A stretch of 64,000 bases of DNA. Source: Edaphochlamys debaryana. Taxonomy: Eukaryota > Chlorophyta > Chlorophyceae > Chlamydomonadales. The stretch is taken from assembly GCA_016858145.1 (NCBI GenBank), contig JAEHOE010000117.1, forward strand, positions 1 through 64,000, read 5' to 3'. Of this stretch, positions 22,301-34,466 are shown piece after piece; position 1 is the first letter of the stretch; each line of letters begins with the position of its first letter. Position numbers and translations under genes: made by a program. A model generated the notes under the pieces. The model saw only the letters and a list, made by a program, of their open reading frames with translations. It did no database searches and was not told the origin of the DNA.

Positions 22301-23321
22301 TGCGGGTGGGAAGTGGGCTGCGGTGACCAGCGGGGGGCGAGGCAGCGGCGGCGGCAGCGGCGGCTGCAGCCCCCGCGTCAGCCATGCCGCCGCCGCCGTG
22401 CTGCCCCGAGCGCGCGCTGCGGGTGGGAAGTGGGCTGCGGTGACCAGCGGAGGGCGAGGCGACGGTGGCGGCAGCGGCGGCTGCAGCCCCCGCGTCAGCC
22501 ATGCCGCCGCCGCCCTGCCCCGAGCGCGCGCTGCGGGCGGCGGGCGAGGCGGCAGCGGTGGCAGTCGCGGCCGCAGGCTCTTGGGTGACCCCGGTGCCAC
22601 CCAAAGCTGCGTCAGCCTCCGCTGCCGCCTGGATATCCTCCCACGCCCTGCTGAGCACCGCCCTTGCGTCGCGGCATGTCTCGCCTGGGCACTGGCACCC
22701 CCGCACGCCGTCCGCTGAGAGGATCACCTGCCACATCTTGTACTCCCCGTTCTTCCCAGGGCGGCCCCCATTGCACAGGTGCCGCTGCCAGTTAGATCCG
22801 AATGCAGCTTTGAGGATGGGCCGGATCACCATCGTGAAGACCGCACGCGCCAGCACCTTCTCCAGGTCGGAGGGGTGTTGGATCGGTGGCAGGTCAGGCG
22901 CTGTGCGCCTGCCCTTCACCTGGACCTGAGGAAGGGGCTTCTGCAGCAGCAGAATAGCCTCGAGACGCGCTGCAGCTTCATCCGCCAGGTCGTCCACCAG
23001 GTCATCGTGCTCCATCCACCCGACCCGCAAGCTGTGAACGAGCCCCGACGAAGGCCGCGTGTAGAGCAGGCATGCTCCGGGCAGACAACGAATGACTTCG
23101 TTGACGAAGGCTTCTGGCCCAAACTCCGCATACAGCTTGCTGAACCTGTTCAGAAGGCTGCGATGCCTGTCAGCCAGCTGCCTCGCCACGGGTCCGGCCT
23201 GCACAGGACAGGTAGCAGAGGAGCAGAGGAGTCTCAGATGCAGGAGAGGCACGTAGAAGAGGTAACACGGTCCTTCACGGTCGTGCCACCGCGTGAAGAG
23301 CTTTCCCGAAACTGCTACCAT
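19303..23321 (-). CDS. KDZ-transposon companion protein with AT-hooks
   Basis: Minus-strand exons: 23321-21781, 21697-21540, 20236 to about 20110 (3' end unresolved), and 20037-19303. The start is the ATG at 23321, 40 bases inside the right inverted repeat; alternatively coding resumes at an acceptor near 23200. Exon 1 encodes a globular region with Cys motifs (CNGGRPGKNGEYKMW, CQCPGETC), then Ala/Gly-rich 38-39-residue repeats, then a short conserved-looking block (FPWEVPLVSTITHTPGR). Exon 3 begins with an AT-hook (GPKRGRPPKQ). Exon 4 has a second (PRGPGRPPKSG), RG-rich stretches, an acidic Ser/Glu region and a basic end. DNA binding in the minor groove is inferred from the hooks. I do not recognise the globular domain; a role in transposition is only a guess. 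Confidence 0.7.
20283..21470. repeat. 188-bp satellite filling an intron, six copies plus a partial
   Basis: The landmark gagggcacatcgtaactcg starts at about 20283, 20471, 20659, 20847, 21036, 21226 and 21414, a period of 188-190 bp. Copies differ by only a few bases. On the minus strand the array occupies nearly all of the intron between the companion gene exons at 21540 and 20236. Long open frames across it are repeat artefacts. Confidence 0.95.
21900..22560 (-). repeat. 114-117-bp coding repeat in the companion gene, about five copies
   Basis: Units encode GGGGMADAGAAAA followed by poly-Ala and SPPAGHRSPLPTRSARSGQ, 38-39 residues per unit. Landmarks are at 22150, 22267, 22381 and 22498, with a diverged unit nearer 22030. 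The unit length is close to the transposase array although the sequences differ. Confidence 0.9.
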
Positions 23322-23361
23322 CAACACCACTTGTGCGCACCTTCGGCATGTCTGCTAACCT

Positions 23362-24004
<643 letters not shown>

Positions 24005-25072
24005 ACCCCCATGGCCCCGCCTCCGAAGATCCCTTTGGTGTGTGGCACTTGCATGCCTTGAGGATCTCAACAGGACATGGTCAGGTCCTTGAGGTGACGA
24101 CCCCTGGCCCTGGCCCTGGCCCTGGCCCTGGCCCTGGCCCTGGCCCTGGCCCTGGCCCTGGCCCTGGCCCTGGCCCTGGCCCTGGCCCTGGCCCTGGCCC
24201 TGGCCCTGGCCCTGGCCCTGGCCCTGGCCCTGGCCCTGGCCCTGGCCCTGGCCCTGGCCCTGGCCCTGGCCCTGGCCCTGGCCCTGATGATTAGATCTAA
24301 AGAAGCTGCAAGTGGCCTGAAGTGGCCGTAATACCTTGCAGAGTTCTCATGCTGCACTACGTGCTGCCAAATCAGTTCTTCTCTCTGCCCACTGGAGGTC
24401 ACAGCAGGTGAAGGAGGGCTCCGCGTTGTGCCTCTCGCCTTCTCAGACAGCGTGCGCAACGGGGGGGGCTGCTTCACGGCAGCCACTCTGCCCTCATACC
24501 TAACTCATCAGCGCTTCCATGCGTGCCGGTTACCCAAAGCCCGCCAAGGTCTGCTTGGAGCGGAGAGCGGCAGGGAGCGGCAACGAGGCTTGCGGGGCCG
24601 TGCGCTGGGTCCCGCTGCTGGCACAGTTCTGGCCCCCGGAGGTTACGTCGTCCCCTCAGCGCAGCCCCTGTTCCCTGCCTTGCGAGGGCAACGCTGCCGG
24701 AGAAGCTTGCACACTGCACGGCACGGCACGGCTGCAGTGCAGCACCACTGAGTCACCCGCAGCAAGTATGCGGCCGTGGGATGCTGCCGTACTGCCGGCC
24801 AACCGCTTCGGATGCCATGTGGCAAGACAATGTGCTTTCGGCCAGGGCCTGCTCTTAACCCGTTCAGCACTGTCAGGACCTGCTAGCGCTGCGACGCAGG
24901 CGCCAAACCACCCACGTACGCGTGGGCTTGCACGCGACTGCATCCCCGCGCCGCGCTTCGCAGCCAACAGGCTATCCCCAGTGCTGCTTGAGTAGCGAGT
25001 AACACAGCAGGTTTGCGTGTGCGCGTGAACGAGGACTGGAGTAGTCAACTAGAGCTCGAGCTGCTGCAACAA
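24005..25072. other. Region upstream of the branching enzyme gene
   Basis: It begins with host sequence adjoining the LINE insertion, then the GGCCCT hexamer array. From 24290 to 25072 no gene is supported; the last few hundred bases should hold the promoter and 5' UTR of the branching enzyme gene. No clear TATA box was identified. Confidence 0.4.
24102..24286. repeat. (CCCTGG)n hexamer array
   Basis: About 30 essentially perfect copies of the hexamer CCCTGG/GGCCCT. It reads as Pro-Gly on the plus strand and Arg-Ala on the minus strand, but no gene model uses it. It lies about 100 bases beyond the LINE target-site duplication. Confidence 0.95.
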
Positions 25073-28000
25073 ATGCGCTCGGCTGCGACGCACAGCTTGC
25101 CCAGGCGCACGTGCTCCATGCGTTCCAGCATCCTGGCGCGAGCTGGGTCGGCTGAGGTGCCCCGACCGGGCCAGCTCCCCGCACGAGCAGGGATTCCCGG
25201 GAACCCTGCTACCAGGATGAGCCAGGCGAGCGCAGGACCGCGCCAGATCGCGAACAAAGCTCCGTTCACTGGCACTGGCGTCGCCTGTAAGAGCGCAGCG
25301 ACATCTCCCGCTCCGCTAGCGGAAGAACCAGGCCTGGGCCTTGTCGCCACGGACGCGCAGCTCGCCAACTTCGCGGACCACTTTCGCTACCGGTAACGTC
25401 TGGTTGGGTCTTTCGGGCGCGCCTACGGCATGGGTGTTGTGGCATAGTCTGGAAGTCTCTCGCGAGCGCGGAAGGCACTGCTCCCCTCCTCACGCTTACC
25501 TGAACGAACACGCATGAGTTGCGCTTGATGCCGAACTTCACCCCTCGCGTGCGGTGTCCCCCAACCCGCCTTCCCCACCGTGGCCCCCCCTGCTCAGCTG
25601 GAAGCAGTACACCAACACGCTTGCCAACATCGAGCGGGGCGCGGGGTCCCTGGAGGACTTCAGCAAGGGCTACGAGTACTATGGCATCACGCGGGAGGTG
25701 GGGTGTCTGTGGTGGTGGGGAGGGAAGAGTGGAGGGGAGGCCGGATGAGGCGGAGGCTGGGTCTGTTGCCGTGTTGGGGGCACGCACTGCAACGGGGGTA
25801 GAGGGAGACATGAGGGCGAGGCCCTTCGGCGCCCCTCCGTGCTTGGACCGACATGGGAGGAGAAGACAAAGGGAGAGAGTGGCCTCTGGCGTGAGGCTCA
25901 TCCCTTCCCCCCTGCGCTCTTACGCCCCTTGCCCTTCCCCTTGGCTGCCCCGTCCGATCATCCCCCTCCCCCAACACGCCACCCTCTCCCCTCTTTACCC
26001 CCCCCCTCTTTACCCCTCCCCCTCCCCCCTTTAGGACGGCGCCACTGTGTACCGGGAGTGGGCCCCCGCCGCCCAGGCCGCCGCCCTCATTGGGGACTTC
26101 TCCCACTGGCAGCCCGTGTGGATGAGCCGGGACGAGTGGGGCGTGTGGAGCGTGCGCCTGCCGGACGGTGTGTGGGGGGGGGCTGGGGGGTATGCATGGG
26201 CGGGAGGGTGGGGAGGTGGGGGCTGTAAGGGTGGTGGGCAGCGCACGGGGGCAGGGTGGGGTGGGGAGGGGGGGGGGCCGGGAGGGGGCAGCGGGGGAGC
26301 GGCTGGGTGGAAAGGGGGCAGAGGGGCGGGGAGGTGAGAATGGGGTGCACAGGGAGAGGGGTAGGAGTTGGCGAGAAGGATGGGCCGGGATTGAGAGGGA
26401 GGAGGAGAGGAAGCGGTGACGCTGGCTGGGTGGCTATGAACGCCAGTAGAGGTGGGACGGCCCATCGGCGCAAGCGGAAGTGACATCAGGTTACCCCCTC
26501 CCCCTCCCCCTCGCTCCCTCCCTTGCAGTGGACGGCAAGCCAGCCATCCCCCACCGCTCCAAGATCAAGGTACGGCAGGCGGGCTGTGCCACGGGGCCTT
26601 CGCGCGCGGCGGCGATTGGCAGTTGTTGACCGGCGGCTGGCGGTTGGAATCAGCTATGGTTCCAGACTCCCGCTTGCCGGAGCCGGAATGACGCTCCGTA
26701 TCTCCGGCTCTTCGCGCCCCTCCCGCCCCATGTCCCCCCTCCCTGTCTCCCCTCCCCCCTTCCCCCCTGACAGGTCCGCATGCAGCACCCCCACGGGGGG
26801 TGGATGGACCGCCTGCCCGCATGGGTCAAGTGGGCGGTGGCGGAGAAGCGCATGGGGGCCACGTGAGCCACGGGATGGGGGGGGGGTGGAGATCCGGCCA
26901 ACCGGGGGGCGGGGCCGTTGGGTCATGGCCGTGGGCCGTGGGTACAGAGAGGCACGGGGGGTGTGGAGGCCATGTGGCGGGTCGCGTGAGGGGAGGAGCA
27001 CGGGTCGGGTCTTGCGGCGGGGGCGCCAAGGGCAGCAGGCATCAACGGCTGTCGAGCCAGGAGTCCTGTCCTCAGCCTCCCCTGCCCTGCCCTGCCCTCC
27101 CCGACACACATTTCCCCATCCTCAACCGCTCCTCCCCCTCCCCAGGTACGACGGCATCCACTGGGACCCCCCCGCCGCCGAGCGGCACGTGTGGGCCCAC
27201 CCCCGGCCCCCCCGCCCCCCCGCGCTCCGCATCTACGAGGCCCACGTGGGCATGAGCGGCGAGGAGCCCCGCGTGGCCACGTACACAGAGTTCAAGGACA
27301 CGGTGGGGGGGGGGGGGGCAGAGGGGTAGGGGGAGGGGGAAGAGGGAGGGAGGGGGGAGAGGGAGGTGGGGGGTGTGCTGGGGGGAGGGGCACGGGCGGG
27401 GGGCAGGCGAACGATGCGCGGGGTGCGGGTGCGGGTGCGCAGCTGCTGGCAGGGCTCCGGGCGCGCAGGCTCCGGGTTGACGGACTGCATAGGGCGGCAG
27501 GGGGCCAGGGCCCGGCAGCACGAGCTCGGACTTGGGCCAGGGCTGGGGGCTGGGGCTGGGGCTTGCGGACGGCTCCGTCTCCAGGCCCTCTCCTCAACGC
27601 CATGCCCACTCCCGCCCATCCCCCACACCCTTCATACACCCCCCCAGGTTCTGCCCCGCGTTCAGGCCCTGGGGTACAACACCATCCAGCTCATGGCCGT
27701 ACAGGTGGGGGGGAGGGTTCAAAAGCTAGGGGGTTCAAACAGGGGGGAAAAGGTGTTGGTGTGTGTTGGTGTGCTTGGGTTGAGCGCGCCGCCTTTCCCT
27801 CTCACTGACCCATGTGCATCGTCCCCGCCCCCCCCCCCTCAGGAGCACGCGTATTACGGCAGCTTCGGCTACCACGGTGGGGAGGGGCCCTGGGGGCGGG
27901 GACTGCGAGACCGGGACGGCGGGGTCAGGTGGGGCGGAATGCCCCCTAGCGCTTGCGGTTGGCGGGAAGCGGGGTGCGGCAGCGCGTTGCCACCATACTC

Positions 28001-31000
28001 CGCTTGCCCCCGCCCCCCCGCCTCCAGTCACCAACCCCTTCGCCGTCAGCTCCCGCAGCGGCACCCCCGAGGAGCTCAAGGTGGGGGGGAGGGGGGGCGG
28101 GGAGGGGGGGGGGAGATATGAGAGCCGGGATCGACATCATTGTATCCGTCGTGGGACTATCAAAGCGCGGCGGGAACTACAACAAGACCGGGCGCAATGG
28201 AGCCCTAGATGTGTTGGGAGGGAGGCGGGGGCGGGGGCCGGGGCTTGGGCGAGTGCGTGCGTGCGCGTGGGCTACTGGTCCCGCAGCTGCCCCGGAATCG
28301 ACCCGTGCCCCCAACCCCACGCCCCACCCCTGCCCCCCCCTGGTCCCAGGCGCTGGTGGACGAGGCGCACCGGTGAGCGTGGGGGGCAGGCACCCAACCG
28401 GGTGGACCCTTACATCAGCACCCCCCCCCCACTTGCGACAGCCAACCCATGGTCTCCTCGCCCTCGCCCTCGCCCTCGCTTCGTCCCCCTATCCCTCAGC
28501 TTCCCGCTTCCAGCCCTTCACCCGTCGTGCTCCGTCTTGCCTCCCCCCCAACCCGCCCCTCCCCCCCCCTCAGCCGCGGCATCCTGGTCCTGCTGGACGT
28601 GGTCCACTCCCACATCTCGCACAACGCCGTGGACGGGCTGGCGGGGTTCGACATGGGGCAGCGGGAGGAGGACAACTACTTCAAGCAGGTGGGAAGGGGG
28701 ACGGGGAGGGGTGAGGGGGGGAAGGGGGGATGAGGGGAAGGGGGGAGGGGGGGGGTATGCGTACGGCAGGACCACGGCATGGGCGGGCAGGAAGCAGACG
28801 AGGACGGGTGAAGGCTAGGGGGTGGAGGCCTGGCGGTTCGGGGCTGGCTGAGGGCTAGGTCTGGAGTGAGGTGCTGGTTGGGCGCTGCTGCGGCTGCGGT
28901 GAGGGGTACGTTTTCTCGCGCGGGGGAGGAGAGGCTCTGGCCGCTCTGAACTCACGCCCTTCCCCCCTGCCGCTCTTTCTCTCTTTCCGCTCTCCATTTT
29001 GTACGAAATCTCCCCTCACCCCTCACCCACTCAACGCTCTCCCGCTTATCAGCTTCAAACAACCCGTCACCCCCTCACCCCCCTCCCCTCACCCCCTGCA
29101 GGGCGAGGCGGGGTACCACAAGCTGTGGGACTCGCGCTGCCTCAACTACGCCAGCTGGGAGGTGGGCACCTTTGGGGGGGGGAAAGAGAGGGAGGGGAAG
29201 CTGGGAGGATGCGGGCACGGGGCGCACGTGTGCACTACCCAGGGGGGGGAGGAAGCTCTGAGGCCTGCGGGGGAAGGGGAAGCTGGGCTGAGTGCACGGA
29301 GCACAGGAGTGTCGCTGTCGCTCACCCTCTTCAACCCTCCAACCGCTTCCTTCTCCCCCTTCCCCCCCAGGTCCAGCGCTACCTGCTGTCCAACCTGCGC
29401 TCTTGGCTGGAGGAGTACGGGTTCGACGGCTTCAGGTGGGGTGTGTGCGGCTGTTTCGTAGAGGGGTCTAGACTGGATAGCTCGCTCGGGGAGCCCAGGC
29501 GGGGGGCGCTTGGTCGTGGAGGCACCCCCCAGGCACCCCCGCCCCTGCCCCTGACGCCTGACGCCACACGCCCCCCCTTACCCCTCCCCCTGACCCCCTG
29601 CCCCTGCCCCCCCCCTCCCCCCCACCCCCCTCCCCCCCCAGGTTCGACGGCGTCACCTCCATGCTCTACCACCACCACGGCATCCACATGGCCTTCTCGG
29701 GCTCCTACGGGGAGTACCTGGGCCCGGCAACAAACGTGGACGCGGGTGAGGGCGGGGGCAGCGGGATCAGGGACTGGCCGGGTGTGGCGGTAGCTTGGGG
29801 GAAGAGGAAAGCGGCCGGCGTCCTGCGCCACCCGCCGGAATCAATTTCGCAAGTTCCCCGGCTGCCCCTTACGCCCTCCCCCCCCCTCCCCCCAGTGGTG
29901 TACCTCATGTTGGCGAACCACCTCATCCACACGCTGCTGCCCCAGGTGCCTTTGGGGGTGGAAATAGGGAGGGGGTGGGTTCGAAGCATTGGAGAGCGGA
30001 GAGAGAGATCGAGAGTGGCAGCCAGCGAGCCGAGGGGGAGGGGGGAGGGGTGTTGGGGCGCGGGCAAGGGGCGCGGGGCATGGGGTGGGGAGGGGAGGGC
30101 GCGGGCCGTCTGTACCCGACCCACATGAACCTTTCCCCGCCCATGTCACCTCGGGGCGCCTCGGGCTCGCTGGCCGCTCCACTCCACCCCACCCCCAAAC
30201 ACAATCTCGAACCATTTCCCACCTTACTACCCCCTCCCCCTCCCCTGGCGTCGGCGCGTTCCCGCTCAGCAACAAACACCCCCCCTCCCCCCTCCCAACC
30301 CCCCCCCCCACCATCAGGCGGTGACCATCGCCGAGGACGTGTCGGGCATGCCGGGGCTGTGCCGGCCCGTGGCGGAGGGGGGCGTGGGCTTCGACGCGCG
30401 GCTCAACATGTCCATCCCCGACAAGTGGATCCAGCTGCTCAAGCACAGCCGGGACGAGCACTGGCGCATGGCCGACATCGTGAGCGCATGGGGGGGATGG
30501 GGGGGGGGGAAGGGAGGGGGTTCAGAACAGGGGTGCCAGGCAAACGAGTGCGCAAGGGAGGGGGTGGGATGAGGTGGAGAGGGGAGAGGGGTTTGTGGTA
30601 GCGAGATGGGGGGAGGGTGAAGGTCGTGGGGCTGAGGCGAGCGGGCGAGGCGGCGCAGGGTAAGGTAAGTTGAGGTCGACAAGGAGGAAGGGGGGCGGCG
30701 CAGAGTAAGGGCACGAGGGCAGGGAGAGGGGCTCCAGCTGCACGTGCGCACTGTGCCGTACCTTTGACCCTCCACTTTCTCCTCCCCCCCTCCCAGCATC
30801 GGGCTCGGCGGCCGCCGCCTTACTTACCGTATCCCGCTTGTAAACGTACTCCGCCCCCCACCCCCCACCCCCACCCCACCCCCAGGTCACGGCCATGTGC
30901 AACCGGCGCTACTCCGAGGTGTCCATCGCCTACGCAGAGAGCCACGACCAGGTGTGTGCTGACCCTGAAACGGAAGTAGCAAGTAAAGCCGAACCCAAGC

Positions 31001-34000
31001 CCGCAACAAGCGATGCCCGGCTGGGAAGGGCGAAGTGTCCATTACCTTCGCGTACGGGGGTGGGTGGAGGAGGGGAGGGGCTGGGCAGGTAGGGGGGCGA
31101 CGGAGAGGGGGAGGGCGGGGGTGGCAGATGTTCTGGGCCTGTGGGCTTGACCAGGCGGCTCACCGTTGGGTAAGTTGGCGGTTGGAAGAGGGAAGGGGGG
31201 GTTTGGGGGCGGATGGCGAGGGGCTGGGTGAGCTAGCGTAAGGGGCGGTTTCGTTTCGGCGGTCTGGGGCCCAGGTCGGCACGGTCGGGGCTAGCGCGAC
31301 CTTTCCGCGCCTTATGAGAACGAAGCCGTAACCGCGACGGGGTGCACAAGCATTTAGGGGACCGCTGCGAGGCAGGCGCTGCCCGGCGCTGCCCGTTGTG
31401 ACCGAAGACCGAACGCTCGATTGCGGTGCCTAACAGTGAAGCCTGCTTGTGTCAATCCGGGCTTCTTCGGGCGTCTTTGCGGGCTTCACGTACTTAGCTT
31501 GCAGCGGGTTGACCGGGTGTATGTGTGTAAGGGGTGCCTGGAAACCAGAAAAGTCGTCATGATGTAATCGCGGAAACGCGTCGGCAGCTGGGACCACGAA
31601 AAGCATCGCGCGAGGACTTCTATTGTAGTACTCGCGAGCGGTGTAGAGCCCAAGGCGTGCATGTGGAGGTGAGCCTGGAGCGCTGTTACTCGCGTGTGTA
31701 TCTGTTGAGGAGGGATTCATTGTCTCGCGGGTTCGTGTGAGTCACGCGCGCGGGTCATCGTTTCTGGAGGAGTCAGCGCGGGGCGTACGGATTTCCCTGG
31801 CATGACCACATGACACGGTGCAGTTTTGCCGTTTGAGTGCTACGGGGTCACACTTTAGTCACACCACGCTGACTAACATGCCGTTACCCTTTTTCTCCCA
31901 AAACCGCAAAACTCACGTTCCACCCGTGTGCGCCTTACTAACGCCGGCGGGGCACCTTGGGGGCTGCTTGTGGATGTCCGTGTCAGGGCATTAGCCATAG
32001 CTCCTGAACCGCCCACGCAACGCCTTCACGCAATCGGAACTCCGACTCGTCCTCTTCGGTCAGGACTTCACTAGCATTCACCAAGCGACTAAGCTCCTAC
32101 CCCAACGTCCGGCTCGGACGGAGCCCCAAGGCCCGGGGCGGGCACCCCAGCAGCTGGCCCTCTTCCCTTTTCACCCACCCACCCACCCACCCCCCATCCC
32201 TCCCCATCTCTCCCCCCCCTAACAGGCCCTGGTGGGGGACCAGACAGTGGCCTTCCGCCTCATGGGCCCGGCCATGTACGACGGAATGTCGGCGCTGACG
32301 GAGCCGTCCGAGGTGGTGTCCCGCGGCATGGCGCTTCACAAGGTGGGGCGGGGGCGGGGGGTTACGGATGAACGACGTGGCCAGGAGGCGGGTGCGGGGA
32401 GGAGGCGGGGGCCGCGGACTCTGCAATTTGGATGCAGCAGGTTGGAGATAGGGTTGCCTTTGCGCCGGATAAGAGCACCTGGCTACAGCCCGTACAGCAG
32501 CCCTGGAGCCCCCCGGCCACCGCGGCCCTCCCGCCTGATTACCTGCTAGCACCCCTTGCGATCTCGCCCAGTTTCCGCCCTTCGGCCCGCGCCCTCCCTT
32601 GTTACCTGCTCCGTAACCTCGCCTCCCTCTCCCTTGGCCCGCTCGCCTCAGATGATCCGCCTGGTCACGTTCGCGCTGGGGGGCGAGGGCTGGCTCAGCT
32701 TCATGGGTGGGTCCCGGTCCCGGGTGCAGGGTCTAGGCTCAAACCGGGGCTCGGGTGCAGGGTCTAGGCTCAAACCGGGGCTCGGGTGCAGGGTCTAGGC
32801 TCGAACTGGGGCTCGAGGGTGCCGGCAGACACTCTGGGGTTGGGTTGTAGCAAAGCCCGCTGTCCGGTGTTTGGCGGACACAAGCAGCACGGCCCTGGTT
32901 CCGTTCCTTGGCATGCCGCACTCCCCCATTCTTACGTGGCCACGCACCGCCCCCCCCCCCCTACCGCAGGCAACGAGTTCGGCCACCCCGAGTGGATCGA
33001 CTTCCCGCGCGACGGCAACGGCTGGTCGCACCACTACTGCCGCCGCCAGTGGTCCCTGGCGGACACCGAGCACCTGCGGTACAAATTCTTGCAGGTCCGT
33101 ACCGGTACTGCTCTGCCACCAATCTCCGGGGCCGCCTCCCGCTGCCCTAGACGTCAATGGTGGTGATCAGCCGAGTCGTACACCCCCGTCATAACCACCA
33201 CAACCGCCCCTCCCCCCCCTGACAGGCCTGGGACGCCGCCATGATGTCCCTGGATAAGGCGTACGGCATCCTGCCCTCGCGCCATCAGTGGGTGACCCAC
33301 ATGGATGAGGAGCAGCAGGTGCGCTTGGGTGGAGGTGGCGGAGAGGGCACGTGGCGGCGCGTGGGGATGGGGGGGTCGGGGCCCGGGGAAGCGGGGACGG
33401 CGAGTCAGAGCGCAAAGAGGAGGAGCGCAAGGCGGAGGGGGCCGGGGGGCGCAAACAACGACAGGTAGGGTGCCTTCGTTCTTGTCCGCAACCCGACCAC
33501 ACCAGGCCACCACCTCCTTCCGCATCCGACCGACATCGTCCCGCAACCCACATCGGCCCCGACCCAGATCCTGGTCTTCGAGCGCGGCCCGCTGCTCTTC
33601 GTGTTCAACTGGTCGCCCCTGGTCGACCGCGACTCGTACCGGGTGGCCGTGCCCTGCCCCGGCAAGTGGCGGGTGGCGCTGGACTCGGACGCATGGGACT
33701 TCGGCGGCACAGGCCGGGTGAGAACTGAGAAGGGGGGAGGATGAGGGGAGGGGAGGGGGGAGGGGCGGCAGGGGAGGCGTGGGTGGGCAGCTCAGCCTGC
33801 CAGCCTGGAAACCGCTCACAGCTCGACCCTGCCTGCACGGCATCGGCGGAGCCGACCACGGCGGACCGACCCTCGGCTGTGCTGTAGTCGCCTGACCTCC
33901 GCATCACCGCCTCACCCCTTGCCCCTGCCACCAACTCTGTATCCCCCACCTACCCCCCCACCCCCCCACCCGCAGGTGGGCCACGATGCCGATCACTTCT

Positions 34001-34466
34001 CCGACCCCGAGCCCGCGGGCACCAGCCGGGATCGGGACAACTCCATCCGAGTAAGCAACCGACACGCCTGGTGGCTAGAGAGCCCCCGGACTCTGGATAC
34101 CTAGCTAGAGGGCCCCCGGATTCCTGGGTCCCTGCATCCCATGTCCTCCAAGTTCGCCCCGTCCCGCATTGGGTTCCCTGCCGCCGCCTTCTGAGCCGTT
34201 GTACCTATCCCGCCCTTGGTGCCCCCGCACCCTCCAACCGCCTTTCCACCACGTGCTTGGTTCCGCCTCTGAACCCTACCTATCGGCATGTGCGCGTGCA
34301 GGTCCTGGCCCCCGCCCGCACCTGCGTCGTCTACTACAACGCAGACACGCACGCACCGCCGCCGTGGGTGACGGTGCGCGAAGAGGCGCAGCACAAGCCC
34401 GGCCTCGCGTCTGCTGCCACCCAGACCGCGGGTGGGCTGAGCCTGGGCAGCGGCGACGAGCAGTGA
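25073..34466 (+). CDS. SBE: 1,4-alpha-glucan (starch) branching enzyme
   Basis: Plastid enzyme that forms alpha-1,6 branches in starch by cutting and re-attaching alpha-1,4 chains (GH13 subfamily 8). Twenty-four exons give 802 residues: 25073-25392, 25598-25697, 26035-26167, 26529-26569, 26774-26862, 27146-27302, 27648-27704, 27843-27876, 28028-28080, 28350-28372, 28574-28688, 29102-29161, 29371-29435, 29642-29745, 29896-29945, 30318-30479, 30886-30951, 32226-32342, 32652-32706, 32970-33094, 33226-33318, 33568-33717, 33976-34050, 34302-34466. Residues 1 to about 95 look like a plastid transit peptide; ATG 25118 is an alternative start. A CBM48 module ([18 protein letters not shown]) begins near residue 148. 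All four GH13 regions are intact: DVVHSH (344-349), [10 protein letters not shown] with nucleophile Asp418, AEDVSG with acid/base Glu473, and AESHDQ with His541-Asp542. The C-terminal all-beta domain is present. Confidence 0.96.
32723..32815. repeat. 31-bp intronic minisatellite, three copies
   Basis: Units beginning ggtgcagggtctaggctc start at 32723, 32754 and 32785, inside the intron after the exon ending at 32706. The third copy carries two substitutions. Confidence 0.9.

Noticed and set aside
24102..24286. Pro-Gly repeat protein
   Set aside because: The frame is only the hexamer array and joins no supported exon.
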